NCBI RefSeq assembly: GCF_000812565.1
Contig: NZ_JTAM01000008.1
Coordinates: 26,023 to 90,022, forward strand
Length of the DNA stretch: 64,000 bases
Origin: Flammeovirga sp. OC4
Lineage (GTDB): Bacteria > Bacteroidota > Bacteroidia > Cytophagales > Flammeovirgaceae
Direction of reading: 5' to 3'
A program made the position numbers and the translations under genes. The notes under the pieces were generated by a model. The model searched no databases. It was not told where the DNA came from and saw nothing but the letters and a program-made list of their open reading frames with translations. Shown here piece after piece: positions 8,343 through 18,109 of this stretch. Within the stretch, counting starts at the first letter, position 1. Every line of letters begins with the position of its first letter.

Positions 8343-9689
8343 CTATTCTAAGATAATTTGTTTGCCCTCATAGAAATCAAGGATTTTACGAGAGAATATA
8401 AATTGGTATTTAGCTCTGTTTAGCTCTGCTTTCGCAATGTTTAAGTTGTTTTCGGCTACAACATAATCAGTTGTGTTTGCTGCACCAGAAACAAATCTTT
8501 TGTTGACGGATCTGAATTGTTCTTCTAGAGATTCTACTGATTTTTTAGAAGACATATATGTTTTTTGAGCACTTAGTGCATTGATATAAGCTTGCTCGAT
8601 TTTCTGTCTAAGGTCATTTAGTTCTTGTTGTAGTTGAACCTCATTTTTCATTGTTGTGATTTTGGCCTTATTGACTTGAGTTTTAGTATCTCTTCTGTTG
8701 TAAATAGGGATGTTGAGTTGGACTGTTGCTGCCTGACTAAAGAAATTTTCAAATTGAGTGCCCAATGAACTATCTGTAGGGTCCAATGGATTTACATAAT
8801 TTGATGCATATCTTGTATTTACGTTACCATTGAAATTAACAGTAGGATAGTAGGCTCCTTCTGCAATTTTCACCTGATATTGAGAAGCTGCAATATTGGC
8901 TTCAGCTTGTTTGATTTCAGGCATAATATTTTTTGATTCTTCAAAAACAGTGTTTGAATTGGATGAGAATTGTACTGTGGTATCAGGATCTTGAAATTGT
9001 GGAATATCAATTTCAAAAGGAGTAGAGAAGTCCAATTGCATAGACTGTTTTAGCGTTAGCAAAGCAATATTGTAAGCATTTTCAGCTTCTGTTAATTGTC
9101 GCTCAGTATCGGCAAATTGAGACATTAAATCCAATAATTCAGAAAGAGGTGACGAGCCCGCATCCACCAACTTTTTAGTTCTTTCAACTTGCTCTTCTAA
9201 TGTTTTCACTCTCTTTTTTGAGATATCAATATTCTCGTATTTATAAATAACATCCAGATAATTTTCGGTAACCTGAATGATAATATCATTTTCTATCTTT
9301 TCTTTACCTAGTTCAGAACTTTCAATATTCTTTCTAGATTGTTTGATAGTGTTGTTAATACGAAATCCATTAAAAATAGGGACGCCAACTTGAGCTCCAA
9401 TACTACCCGTATTGACATTTTGAATATCGTTTCGGTTGGTAATCGGGTCAGGATTTAAACCTCTATTATAACTATGAGAATAAAACCCTGTAACGTTAGG
9501 ATATCTTTGAGAGCGAGCCTGCGCGTACTCTTCAGTACGTTCCAGTACATCGTAATTTTGGAGTTTTACGAAAAGGTTATTTTCGATGGCATATTCAACA
9601 CATTGCTGATAAGTCCATACCATGTCTTGAGAATAGGTTATGACACTATTTAAAAGAAAAAATAAAGTTAGAAGTTTATGTTTGTACAT
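8343..9689 (-). CDS. TolC family outer membrane efflux protein
   Basis: A 448-residue outer membrane channel protein. After a signal peptide (to about residue 20) come the two homologous TolC/OEP halves, visible as long amphipathic helices rich in A/E/Q/N (for example ENYLDVIYKYENIDISKKRVKTLEEQVERTKKLVDAG) interrupted by strand segments (YNRGLNPDPITNRN, NFNGNVNTRYASNY). Such channels form trimers and dock to RND or ABC pumps. No inner-membrane pump or adaptor gene is adjacent, so its partner lies elsewhere. The next gene downstream is the DUF2147 protein. Confidence 0.9.
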   Translation of the reverse strand: MYKHKLLTLFFLLNSVITYSQDMVWTYQQCVEYAIENNLFVKLQNYDVLERTEEYAQARSQRYPNVTGFYSHSYNRGLNPDPITNRNDIQNVNTGSIGAQVGVPIFNGFRINNTIKQSRKNIESSELGKEKIENDIIIQVTENYLDVIYKYENIDISKKRVKTLEEQVERTKKLVDAGSSPLSELLDLMSQFADTERQLTEAENAYNIALLTLKQSMQLDFSTPFEIDIPQFQDPDTTVQFSSNSNTVFEESKNIMPEIKQAEANIAASQYQVKIAEGAYYPTVNFNGNVNTRYASNYVNPLDPTDSSLGTQFENFFSQAATVQLNIPIYNRRDTKTQVNKAKITTMKNEVQLQQELNDLRQKIEQAYINALSAQKTYMSSKKSVESLEEQFRSVNKRFVSGAANTTDYVVAENNLNIAKAELNRAKYQFIFSRKILDFYEGKQIILE

Positions 9690-9752
9690 TGTAAAATTTG
9701 TCTTTAGAACAAATGAAGTGTGATGATTGTATTTTATCCAAAATATAAAAAG

Positions 9753-9777
9753 AAAAACTAACCTTTAATAGGTTAGT
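9753..9777 (-). terminator. Terminator overlapping the sdaAB stop codon
   Basis: Stem ACTAACCT / AGGTTAGT with a 5-base loop; on the minus strand a T-rich run follows. One arm includes the sdaAB stop codon (9773-9775), so translation to the end would disrupt the hairpin base. Confidence 0.65.
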
Positions 9778-10450
9778 CGTCTACATTTGGTAAAAAAGTG
9801 ACTTTATGTACCCATTTAATACTTTCGAGGTATTGAAGGGTGATGTCTCTTGGACGTTCATCCATTTCTATAAACTGAGTAGCTTTTTGATTTTTGCCAC
9901 TTCTTGAAACAGTCATCTCTGCAATGTTAACCTCTTCTTGAGAGAGTAACATAGAAATAAAAGAGATCGCTCCTTTTCTGTCATCGGCTGTTACGATCAA
10001 AGTAGGAGAGTTGGCACTAAAGTTAGAAGTGAACCCGTTCACCTCTCGAATTGAGATAATGCCACCACCTTTACTTACACCCACCAATTCTAATCTGTTT
10101 CCGTCTTTTTCAAGAATTAAACGGATGGTATTGGGGTGATGAGCAGAAGCGTTTCCTACAGGCTTAAAAGTATACTCAAGTTTTTCTTGTTCAGCTAGAT
10201 CAAAAGCCTGCTTTATTCCAGGGTCATCAGTACTGAGTCCCATAAGTCCTGCAATGATAGCTTTGTCAGAACCGTGCCCTTCATAAGTTCGAGCAAATGA
10301 ATTATAAAATACAATTTCGGCTTTATCAGGTGTGCCCCCGATCATTTTGTGACCCACTCTTCCTATTCTTACTACACCTGCAGTATGCGAACTCGATGGA
10401 CCAATCATGACCGGTCCAATCATATCAAAAATGCTTGATTTATCTGCCAT
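9773..10450 (-). CDS. sdaAB: L-serine dehydratase, iron-sulfur-dependent, beta subunit
   Basis: A 225-residue subunit of the two-protein, [4Fe-4S]-dependent L-serine dehydratase that converts serine to pyruvate and ammonia. The N-terminal domain has the signature MIGPVMIGPSSSHTAG (11-26). The C-terminal 70 residues form an ACT domain (PTLIVTADDRKGAISFISMLL). The catalytic alpha subunit, which holds the cluster, is not next to it. Single-gene transcription is likely given the terminator overlapping its stop. Confidence 0.9.
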   Translation of the reverse strand: MADKSSIFDMIGPVMIGPSSSHTAGVVRIGRVGHKMIGGTPDKAEIVFYNSFARTYEGHGSDKAIIAGLMGLSTDDPGIKQAFDLAEQEKLEYTFKPVGNASAHHPNTIRLILEKDGNRLELVGVSKGGGIISIREVNGFTSNFSANSPTLIVTADDRKGAISFISMLLSQEEVNIAEMTVSRSGKNQKATQFIEMDERPRDITLQYLESIKWVHKVTFLPNVDD

Positions 10451-10532
10451 AGTTTGGCTATTATTTAATTATATGGTTAAGTAATGTGACTATCTTTTGA
10501 TAATCGGTTTTATATGTGATTTGTAAATATCA

Positions 10533-11699
10533 TTATTTCAAATCAAAAGTAAAGACATTTACAGTTGAAAATTTATAATTACAAACCCAGGCTTGAATCG
10601 ATTTTTTGCTTTCTAACAGTGTAATGCCAACTGGTCCTCCATGCGATGTAAGGCTATAAAGCCTCTTTTTAGTTTTTAAATCAAAGATTTCTAGTTTGTT
10701 ATCTCCGTAAGAAGTGCAAAAAAGGAATTGCCCATTATTAGAGATAGCAATTGATCTTGGATCATCAAGCGTTTTTATCTGAAATTTCTTCTGAAAAGTT
10801 TTTCGATCGTATGCTGAAATAATCTCCTTACTACTTTGAGAAATTAGTATTAATGAATCATTCTTTACAAAATGTCTTGGAGAGATGACATCTTGAATTG
10901 TGGTTTTCAGTTCGAATGTCTTTAAATCAAAAATTTGGAGGTTGTGTGATGCCATATTTCCGAGCCATAGTGTCGAATTTTTCTGATCAACGACTAACCC
11001 TCGAGGTGTCACTTTTGTTGGAATATGTTTTAAGGTTTTCCAGTGAGATGGATTTTGTGCATTATATTCGATGATACTTAATGAATTGTCATGCCAATTA
11101 CTTACAATTACTCTGTTGTTGATGGAGTCATTTACCAAAAATTTGGGAGTGGTTTCTGTATCAAAAAACGGAAGTTTAATTGTATTAATTTGATCATTTT
11201 CAACTATCGTAGCACTTTTATAGTTTTTCGATTCATTATTGTTTTCTTTTAGATTCCATACAATTACACCATCAGCATTATGCAAGCTTATCCATAAGTA
11301 TTGATCATTATGAGTAAGTAGGCCTTCTACGGGTTTTTCTTGAATGGATTTTACCCATTTTCTTGTTTTATAATCAAATCCCATCCCTGCTGAAGGTTTA
11401 AAATTGAGGGTTCTGATTCTCTTTTTGGTTTTAGTATCAATTTCTATGACAGATAGGGCCTCAAGGCATAGTACATAAACTTTAGAGTTGTCTTGAGTGT
11501 GGATTAGTGATTTAGGAGCTAGGTCTACAGGGAATCTCGTAGAGGATATCAATTCAAGAGAATCGTATTGATAGGTCTCATGACTGACTAATAGGGAAGG
11601 TGTGCCTTCGGTATCTTTATTAAGAAAAATAAAATATCCACTCACAAAAATAATGAGAGTGGATATGACTATGCTATATTTATTTATTTTCAATTTCAT
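10533..11699 (-). CDS. YncE-like beta-propeller repeat protein
   Basis: A 388-residue protein with an N-terminal membrane anchor or uncleaved signal (residues 7-26) and then repeated blades of the YVTN/NHL-like type. Examples are KVYVLCLEALSVIEIDTKTKKRIRTL, STLWLGNMASHNLQIFDLKTFELKTTI and QFLFCTSYGDNKLEIFDLKTKKRLYSLTSHGGPVGI. It probably sits in the periplasm facing away from the inner membrane. No catalytic residues are recognisable and the ligand is unknown. It stands between sdaAB and the Nif3-like gene on the same strand. Confidence 0.7.
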   Translation of the reverse strand: MKLKINKYSIVISTLIIFVSGYFIFLNKDTEGTPSLLVSHETYQYDSLELISSTRFPVDLAPKSLIHTQDNSKVYVLCLEALSVIEIDTKTKKRIRTLNFKPSAGMGFDYKTRKWVKSIQEKPVEGLLTHNDQYLWISLHNADGVIVWNLKENNNESKNYKSATIVENDQINTIKLPFFDTETTPKFLVNDSINNRVIVSNWHDNSLSIIEYNAQNPSHWKTLKHIPTKVTPRGLVVDQKNSTLWLGNMASHNLQIFDLKTFELKTTIQDVISPRHFVKNDSLILISQSSKEIISAYDRKTFQKKFQIKTLDDPRSIAISNNGQFLFCTSYGDNKLEIFDLKTKKRLYSLTSHGGPVGITLLESKKSIQAWVCNYKFSTVNVFTFDLK

Positions 11700-11746
11700 C
11701 CGGGTATTAGCCTGAAATTAATGCATCATTATTTGATTCTTGCTTT

Positions 11747-12844
11747 CTATACAAAGCAGTTAACAGGATTGGTGTTGATTTCTGTTTTCATGAATGATAT
11801 AGACGGGAAGTTATCACTTAAATGATCTACTAGTAAATCAGATGTAAATTGTTCACTTTCATAATGTCCAATATCAGCAATCACGATTTTTCCTTCAGCA
11901 TCAAAAAACTCATGGTATTTAAAGTCGCCTGAAACAAAGAAATCAGCATTTACACCTATGGCATTTCTTAAAAGGAAACTTCCTGCACCACCGCATAATG
12001 CTACTTTGGTTACCATTTTATTTCGTAATGGTGTGTGTTTGATCACTCCGGCTTTAAATACTACTTTTAACTTCTTTAATAATTCCATTTCAGAAATCGG
12101 AGAAGGTAATGTACCATACATTCCAGATCCAATTTCTTTTGAAGTAGACTCTAAAGTTTGTAATTGATAGACCACTTCTTCATAAGGATGAGCAGCTTGT
12201 AGTGCTGATAATACTTTGCCTTTTAGATGAGAAGGGAATTGTACTTCGATTTTAATTTCTTTTACAGATTCTGGTTTACCCTTAAAGCCAATTGCAGGAT
12301 TAGCATTATCGTTAGGTGTAAATGAGCCTTTTCCTTCAATTTGGAAATTACACCCATCATAATTTCCAATTTTTCCGGCACCTGCCACTGCTAATGCATT
12401 TTGAACTTTATCAATATCTGCAACTGGTACATAAGTACTTAAGAATAATTGGTTGTTTTTGATAGGACTTAAGATTTTTACATTTTCTAAACCAATAAGA
12501 TCCGCTATTTTTTTATTTACACCATGGATCATATTGTCAAGGTTGGTGTGAATCGCAAAAATGCAAATATCGTTTTTGATGGCCTTGATGACAGTTCTCT
12601 CAACGTAATCTTTGCCATTTAATCTTTTTAATCCTTTGAAAACAATAGGGTGGTGAGCTACAATAAGGTTACAACCTTTTTGTATTGCTTCTTCTACTAT
12701 ATCTTCTGTACAATCTAAAGTCACTAAAACGTTTTGTACTTCTTCTTGACCACTTCCTGTAATTAATCCAGCATTATCATAACTTTCTTGGTATTGTGCT
12801 GGTGCTAATTCTTCTAATATTTTTATTACTTCTTTGACTTTCAT
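11747..12844 (-). CDS. Nif3-like dinuclear metal center protein (YbgI/YqfO family)
   Basis: A 365-residue member of the NIF3/DUF34 family, hexameric ring proteins with a two-metal site. Likely ligands are His64/His65 in VAHHPIVFKG, Asp103 in HTNLDN, and His327 and Glu331 in HYESEQF near the C-terminus. Between the two halves is an inserted PII/CutA-like domain of about 100 residues (LFLSTYVPVADIDKVQNAL to HPYEEVVYQLQTLE), as in Bacillus YqfO, which explains the extra length over E. coli YbgI. Some relatives are annotated GTP cyclohydrolase I type 2, but the function is not settled. Confidence 0.9.
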   Translation of the reverse strand: MKVKEVIKILEELAPAQYQESYDNAGLITGSGQEEVQNVLVTLDCTEDIVEEAIQKGCNLIVAHHPIVFKGLKRLNGKDYVERTVIKAIKNDICIFAIHTNLDNMIHGVNKKIADLIGLENVKILSPIKNNQLFLSTYVPVADIDKVQNALAVAGAGKIGNYDGCNFQIEGKGSFTPNDNANPAIGFKGKPESVKEIKIEVQFPSHLKGKVLSALQAAHPYEEVVYQLQTLESTSKEIGSGMYGTLPSPISEMELLKKLKVVFKAGVIKHTPLRNKMVTKVALCGGAGSFLLRNAIGVNADFFVSGDFKYHEFFDAEGKIVIADIGHYESEQFTSDLLVDHLSDNFPSISFMKTEINTNPVNCFV

Positions 12845-12861
12845 ACTCTTTTAGAAAAATG

Positions 12862-12888
12862 AAGCTCGAATCGGTAAGAAACGAGCTT
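12862..12888 (-). terminator. Weak terminator-like hairpin after the universal stress gene
   Basis: A 7-bp stem AAGCTCG / CGAGCTT with a 13-base loop, followed on the minus strand by a short T run after CA. It lies between the Usp gene stop and the Nif3-like start. Confidence 0.45.
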
Positions 12889-12923
12889 ATACTATTTTAT
12901 ATTTAGACAAATGTAATAAAAAA

Positions 12924-13799
12924 CTATTTTGTCTTTAACTTTTTATTGAAAGTTAAAACAGGTCTGATGGCATGATTGGCGACCTCCTCCGCAATACTAC
13001 CATAAAGAATATGTTGTAAACCTGTTCTACCATGTGTTATCAATGAGATCATATCTGCTTCAATAAACTGAGCAAAACCTCTTATGCCTTCTTCTTCTGA
13101 AAAATCATTGAAGGTATGCACTTCGTAGTTTTTAAATTCATGCTCTTTAGCAAATTCCTCCAATTGTGTAATAGAGAAAGGCGTTGCTTCAAAGTTACTT
13201 GGAGTGATTACCTTGACAAGATGAATTTCAGAGTCAAATATATCTTGGAAATGCTTTAATGAAGCGATGACATTATCATTGATTTTATGGAAATCGGATG
13301 CAAAAACTATTTTCTTAGGCCCAAAGTTTTTCTCTTCCCTTTTTACTGTAAGTACAGGAACTTTGGCGTGACGTATTATTTTTTCAGTATTAGACCCAAT
13401 TAACACTTCATCAATACCACTAACTCCTTGAGAGCCAATAATGATCAAGTCTGTTTCATCTTTCACTACAAAATCAGCTAAGTGTCTTTGCAAAGAATCA
13501 AACTCAATGTGTTTTTGGATTACTACACCAGGATTTTCTTCAACGATCTTATCTACTTTTGTGTTGACAATTTCAGAGAGTTTTCTAGTGTAATGTGTGT
13601 AAACCTCAGGGTCTTCCATACCAATATCACCTGCTCCAAAGACCGACAAACTATCATAATGATTGATAGTCGGGACATCAATGACATGCAATAATGAAAT
13701 AGCTGCATTGCACTTTTTTGCAATTTGAATCGCAACATTTAAAGCATTTGTAGCTTCCGGAGAAAAGTCCGTAGGGACTAATATATTTTTGATTTCCAT
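12924..13799 (-). CDS. Tandem universal stress protein (UspA family)
   Basis: A 291-residue protein made of two Usp domains. Domain 1 (1-150) begins IKNILVPTDFSPEATNALNVA and ends with the ATP-loop signature IIGSQGVSGIDEVLIGSNTEKIIRHAKVPVLTVK. Domain 2 (155-288) begins KKIVFASDFHK and ends THGRTGLQHILYGSIAEEVANHAIRPVLTF. The G-x2-G-x9-G(S/T) nucleotide loop is clear in domain 1 and degenerate in domain 2. Cytosolic; stress-related in the family generally. No co-transcribed partner is obvious. Confidence 0.92.
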   Translation of the reverse strand: MEIKNILVPTDFSPEATNALNVAIQIAKKCNAAISLLHVIDVPTINHYDSLSVFGAGDIGMEDPEVYTHYTRKLSEIVNTKVDKIVEENPGVVIQKHIEFDSLQRHLADFVVKDETDLIIIGSQGVSGIDEVLIGSNTEKIIRHAKVPVLTVKREEKNFGPKKIVFASDFHKINDNVIASLKHFQDIFDSEIHLVKVITPSNFEATPFSITQLEEFAKEHEFKNYEVHTFNDFSEEEGIRGFAQFIEADMISLITHGRTGLQHILYGSIAEEVANHAIRPVLTFNKKLKTK

Positions 13800-13902
13800 G
13801 ATCTTTATGTTTATATCTTAATCAGTACATGAATATACAAACAAAGTGAAAGTTAAACATTGATGAAAATCAATATAAACGTAAATAATACAATAATTAT
13901 TG

Positions 13903-15102
13903 TTATTGATTTAGTACAGTTGTCATATCACCAAATGCTTCTACTAACATTGAGACTGCGGCATCTGAATGACTTTCTCCATCAATCAATTTATACGTGG
14001 AAGTATTGTTATTTTGTTGAAGTAGACTGTGAGTTTCTTCACTTGTAACAGGTGGGATGATTTCATCATTTGGAGAATGATACAAATAAAAGGGGGAGTT
14101 GGATGAGATTGTATGTACAGAATTTTCCATTAAATGCTGATACATCGGATGGGATGTATCTTTATTATTCATACTCGTAAGAAAATCTTCATGAAAGAGC
14201 TCACTTAACTTCATGGGTAGTAAAGTATTTAATTCAGAAGTTGAATAACTACCATTAAGTAGTTGGTCAATATTAGTGATATTTTCATGAAAAATAGGGT
14301 AAGTATTAAGATCCCAACCGTAATGAGTGTAATAGGTTTGTGTAATTAAAGCTAAAAACGAAGGAGAATCATAACTCTCTTGTTGCAACACTTCTTCCAT
14401 TACTCTTAATAAATTATAGCCTCCAGCTCCAGAAAGAATGGCTAAAACTTCAAGGTCTGGGTTGTTTTTTTCAATGTATTCCGTTGCAGCCAACGAAGAG
14501 TAACCACCTTGAGAGTACCCTGTAATGAAAGCTCTCTGTGTAGTGGTAATATTTAACTCTGATGCTAATTCTTGAGCAGCTTTTAATAAATCATTGGTTT
14601 GTTCGCCCGTTTTGTCTTTGATAAAATAATATTGAGGATAATCTGCTGTAGATCCAAAACCTACTAAATCAGGCACCACAATGGCAAAACCTAAAGCTGC
14701 ACCAATTTCATAAGAAGGTAGAGTGGAAACCGAAGGAGCTTCACTATCAGCAAGTATAGTACCACGACTAAGGATTACCCAGTCGATCTGATCTTCTACC
14801 GTTGGGAAAGCAACTACGCCAGATGCTATTATTGTTTTGCCATCTTTGTCAGTGGTATTATACTGTACATTATAACTTGTAAATCCACTTTGTATTAAAG
14901 GAGCTACTTCACCTAATCCACCTAAAAGTGCTAATACATTGATTTCAGATTCTGTAAAACTACTCTTTTCTTCATGTGAAACTAAAGTCTTATTGACTTG
15001 CGTAATTTCTTCACCATCATCCGATGTTGAACAGGCAAATGAGACAAATAATAAGACGAAGTAGAGAGCGTATTTCTTTAAAAAAAATAAGTTAGAGGTC
15101 AT
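13903..15102 (-). CDS. Secretory-lipase-like alpha/beta hydrolase lipoprotein
   Basis: The start at 15102 gives 399 residues with a lipoprotein signal (MTSNLFFLKKYALYFVLLFVSFACS, lipobox Cys24); an upstream in-frame start at 15150 would spoil the signal peptide. The body is an alpha/beta hydrolase with nucleophile Ser in FITGYSQGGYSSLAA, oxyanion-region ILSRGT, a likely acid Asp in YHSPNDEIIPP and His in DGESHSDAAVS. Architecture resembles secretory lipases and prolyl-peptidase-like esterases. Likely a surface- or periplasm-anchored esterase; the substrate is unknown. Confidence 0.8.
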   Translation of the reverse strand: MTSNLFFLKKYALYFVLLFVSFACSTSDDGEEITQVNKTLVSHEEKSSFTESEINVLALLGGLGEVAPLIQSGFTSYNVQYNTTDKDGKTIIASGVVAFPTVEDQIDWVILSRGTILADSEAPSVSTLPSYEIGAALGFAIVVPDLVGFGSTADYPQYYFIKDKTGEQTNDLLKAAQELASELNITTTQRAFITGYSQGGYSSLAATEYIEKNNPDLEVLAILSGAGGYNLLRVMEEVLQQESYDSPSFLALITQTYYTHYGWDLNTYPIFHENITNIDQLLNGSYSTSELNTLLPMKLSELFHEDFLTSMNNKDTSHPMYQHLMENSVHTISSNSPFYLYHSPNDEIIPPVTSEETHSLLQQNNNTSTYKLIDGESHSDAAVSMLVEAFGDMTTVLNQ

Positions 15103-15162
15103 GTTTTTAATTGTTTTTTTTAAGTTAAAAGTAAGACCTCTAAAACACAAGAATTGTTTTCA

Positions 15163-16074
15163 TTAATTCTGAATAACTTCTTCGTGTAATTTTTTTCTAT
15201 TGGAAGATCTTCTGTTATAGTTTTGCTTTAAGAAAGGATAGGAGAGCACAGATAGTAAAATAATTCCCGCTCCTACATAAAACCCTGGCGTCATAGTTTC
15301 TTCCTCTCCAAAGAAAATTAAAGCTAGAATAATACCATAAATAGGTTCTAAATTTACCGTTAAGTTTACTTGGAAGGCACTTAAACTTTTTTGAATTTCA
15401 ACGCAAACTGCATAAGCAATTGTAGTGCAAATTACAGCTAATACAAATAAATAAATGATATCAAGGGTTGAAGGAATTGCTAGAAGTGTCTCGCTTTCAG
15501 AAAGAAATGGAAGACAAATAAAAGCAGTGACACAACCTCCAATCATTTCGTAAAGTGTTATTTTAGGAGAGGAGATAGTCTTCACATAATTACCATTTAA
15601 AACGCTAAAAAGTGACCCCACAAATGCGGCACAAAGCGATAAAGTGAGCCCTAAAGCATGATCAAATTCAAATTGGAAAATGATGTAAAGACCTACTATT
15701 ACAAAAAGGCCAAGTACAACTTCATAAGGCTTAATACTTGATTTCGTTAGCAAAGGTTCTAATAGTGAGGTGAATAGGGCTGTAGTAGCAATACCTGCTA
15801 GGCAAACACTTACTTTGGAAATTTTAGCAGAGGCAAAAAATAGGATCCAATGTGAGGCTACCAAGCCACCCGTTAATAATAGTTTTGTCGCTTCTTTCCA
15901 ATTCACTTTCAATTCCCAACCTTTAAATTTCATGAAAATCCACATTGAAACTGCAGCAATGAGTGTTCTATAAAATACCAATTGGAAGGAATCTAATTCA
16001 ATCAATACCCCAAGGATTGCCGTAAATCCCCAGACAAAAACAATGATATGAAGTTTAAGTTGTTCGTTGAACAT
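15163..16074 (-). CDS. EamA/DMT family transporter
   Basis: A 303-residue inner-membrane protein with about ten transmembrane helices in two EamA repeats. The first repeat starts LKLHIIVFVWGFTAILGVLI; the second ends with the conserved VNLEPIYGIILALIFFGEEETMTPGFYVGAGIILLSV. The short C-terminal tail is basic and cytosolic. Drug/metabolite exporters of this type often export amino acids or nucleotide-related compounds, but the substrate cannot be read from sequence. A TACCTTTG -7 box lies about 40 bases upstream. Confidence 0.88.
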   Translation of the reverse strand: MFNEQLKLHIIVFVWGFTAILGVLIELDSFQLVFYRTLIAAVSMWIFMKFKGWELKVNWKEATKLLLTGGLVASHWILFFASAKISKVSVCLAGIATTALFTSLLEPLLTKSSIKPYEVVLGLFVIVGLYIIFQFEFDHALGLTLSLCAAFVGSLFSVLNGNYVKTISSPKITLYEMIGGCVTAFICLPFLSESETLLAIPSTLDIIYLFVLAVICTTIAYAVCVEIQKSLSAFQVNLTVNLEPIYGIILALIFFGEEETMTPGFYVGAGIILLSVLSYPFLKQNYNRRSSNRKKLHEEVIQN

Positions 16075-16113
16075 TATTTATGGAAGTATAGGTGGTGTTA
16101 AATAATTGTGCGG

Positions 16114-16121
16114 CAAAGGTA
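16114..16121 (-). promoter_or_regulatory. Candidate -7 element for the EamA gene
   Basis: Read on the minus strand this is TACCTTTG, matching TAnnTTTG, 40 bases before the start codon. No exact -33 box was found at the usual spacing. Confidence 0.45.
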
Positions 16122-16273
16122 TAAAAAGGAAGTAGAATTAACTAATTCAATCAAAGTATAAGAACTAATAAAGTTTACTGAACTATAAAGTCTTTGAAAA
16201 TCAGTAAGTCTAGGTTATTAATGTATGAGAAAAATTGAAAGGCTAATTCTACTTAAAACTGTATTCAGTAGCT

Positions 16274-18109
16274 TTATTTTTTGATAAACTTCTTTGTGAA
16301 AATAGCCTCATCTGCTTTTACATTAAGAATATAAGTCGCAGGGAGTAAATGTCTTATATCAATGGTAGATTGATGGTTTTCATTATTTTTTCTTTGTGTG
16401 AAAGATAAAACATTCTGCCCCTTTAATGTGAAGATTTCAATTTCGATATCACCCAAGAAATCATTTTCGATATTTAATTCTATTAGATCAGAAGCGGGAT
16501 TAGGGAATAAATTAATAGTCGAGGTGTTAGTTTGAAGGATGTCATTTGAGGCAATAATTCCATCTTTCACGCCATAAACGACATAACATCTTCCAATAAA
16601 TAGAGGTTTACTTTGGTCACTCATAGCCCCTTGCACAATATCATTTACACCATCTCCATTGAAATCATCAAGAAATGTAATTCCTGCGGTATGATGAGTA
16701 TCACTGTCACTATTTTCTATTCTGAAAGCCCTGTTTCCATCTATATTTGCTTCAGTAGGGTGACTACCAAAATCAACTATTTTTGGATAGTGATATTTAG
16801 AACTGGAGCCATAAATTATAAAAGTTGATCCCTTATGGTCAGTCAATAAAATATCTTCATAACCATCGTCATTTATATCTCCTCTGCTATTAGAAAAAAG
16901 AGGGCTGAATTGACTATCGGTTGTAATTTCAAAACCTTGAACTCTTTTTATATCTTTTAAATCAATTTGACTTTCCCCAATTGATTTATGGCCATAGAGG
17001 ACTATAGATTTCCTCTCACGCCAGAAGCCCGTGACCACTTTAAAGGGAAATGTAATTCCAAAATCATCATAACCATCCTTGTCAATATCTCCAATTTTAC
17101 TGAAATTAAAATTGATATACTCAAGGTTGTCGCCATATTTTATATTTAGAAAGGTAGCCTCTTTTTTATCTATTAAGTCAGCAATATCGTATTTGCCTGC
17201 TGTCCAATTTTCTTTGCCGAATATTAATAATGCGATATATCCATCAAGCCCATCATTATTTTCATCATTTAATTCTTTTATTAAGCATACAAAATCATCA
17301 AAAACGTCTCCATTTATATCACCAAGAACTTTAAGGTTGTCAACAGACCTGTTATCTCGTTTATTATGGAATTCAACCTTGTCTTCAATGTCACTGATAT
17401 GCTTTTGACTATCTGGAAAGTTTTCTTTACCAAAGATAATATAACTTCTATCATCAGTTCTATTGGTTACTTCATTTGGACAAATACTCGATGAACCACG
17501 TGTGTTTTCTGTAACTATAATATCATCAAATCCATCATTATTAATATCCTTGATGATTTCTGCATGATTTGCAAACCTAGTAATTGAAATGTCATTGTAG
17601 TCTTCTTCATCAGCCAAAATGGTTTTGAATTGTAAGTCAATATCATCTCTTGTAATCACTTCTGGCACATAGGGTCCACCGTATAAAATGTTTAGGACAC
17701 CATTGCAGTTATTGTCCCACTTATCTGAGATGACAATATCATCATAACCGTCGTTATTAATGTCGCCACCACCATATATTTTATTGAAATTAAAGTAGTT
17801 AGTGTTTCGGAATCTTGAAAAATGATCATTATTGACATTGGAGGGGTAATCGGCTTTTCCAAGAACGAGATAGTAACTTTCATGAGAATTATAATTATGA
17901 ACTGCATAGTCACTAAAACCATCTCCATTAATATCACCGAGGTTGATTACAGTGTCACCTGACCTTGTTTCACTGAATAAAAAAGTGGTAGAGTGCAATT
18001 CATTAACATCACTAGATTGAGGGAAAGGTAATGTTTGTGCATCAAGATGAAAGGATAATCCTGAAATGCTGATTAAGGTAATTATTAACCTAAAGTATAG
18101 TTTGCTCAT
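16274..18109 (-). CDS. FG-GAP repeat protein with T9SS type A sorting domain
   Basis: A 611-residue secreted protein. A signal peptide (about 1-24) is followed by about seven FG-GAP/integrin-alpha-like blades. Each has a calcium-loop motif such as LGDINGDGFSDYAV, GGDINNDGYDDIVI, IKDINNDGFDDIIV, IGDIDKDGYDDFGI, RGDINDDGYEDILL and LDDFNGDGVNDIVQ. One blade has a Gly-to-Val change (DINGDVFDD). The last 75 residues are a type IX secretion sorting domain (INLFPNPASDLIELNI ... ATYILNVKADEAIFTKKFIKK). Probably a calcium-binding seven-blade propeller on the cell surface or released. Ligand unknown; neighbours are unrelated. Confidence 0.9.
   Translation of the reverse strand: MSKLYFRLIITLISISGLSFHLDAQTLPFPQSSDVNELHSTTFLFSETRSGDTVINLGDINGDGFSDYAVHNYNSHESYYLVLGKADYPSNVNNDHFSRFRNTNYFNFNKIYGGGDINNDGYDDIVISDKWDNNCNGVLNILYGGPYVPEVITRDDIDLQFKTILADEEDYNDISITRFANHAEIIKDINNDGFDDIIVTENTRGSSSICPNEVTNRTDDRSYIIFGKENFPDSQKHISDIEDKVEFHNKRDNRSVDNLKVLGDINGDVFDDFVCLIKELNDENNDGLDGYIALLIFGKENWTAGKYDIADLIDKKEATFLNIKYGDNLEYINFNFSKIGDIDKDGYDDFGITFPFKVVTGFWRERKSIVLYGHKSIGESQIDLKDIKRVQGFEITTDSQFSPLFSNSRGDINDDGYEDILLTDHKGSTFIIYGSSSKYHYPKIVDFGSHPTEANIDGNRAFRIENSDSDTHHTAGITFLDDFNGDGVNDIVQGAMSDQSKPLFIGRCYVVYGVKDGIIASNDILQTNTSTINLFPNPASDLIELNIENDFLGDIEIEIFTLKGQNVLSFTQRKNNENHQSTIDIRHLLPATYILNVKADEAIFTKKFIKK

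Noticed and set aside
8343..9689. A complete efflux operon around the TolC-like gene
   Set aside because: No RND pump, membrane-fusion protein or ABC transporter gene lies beside it.
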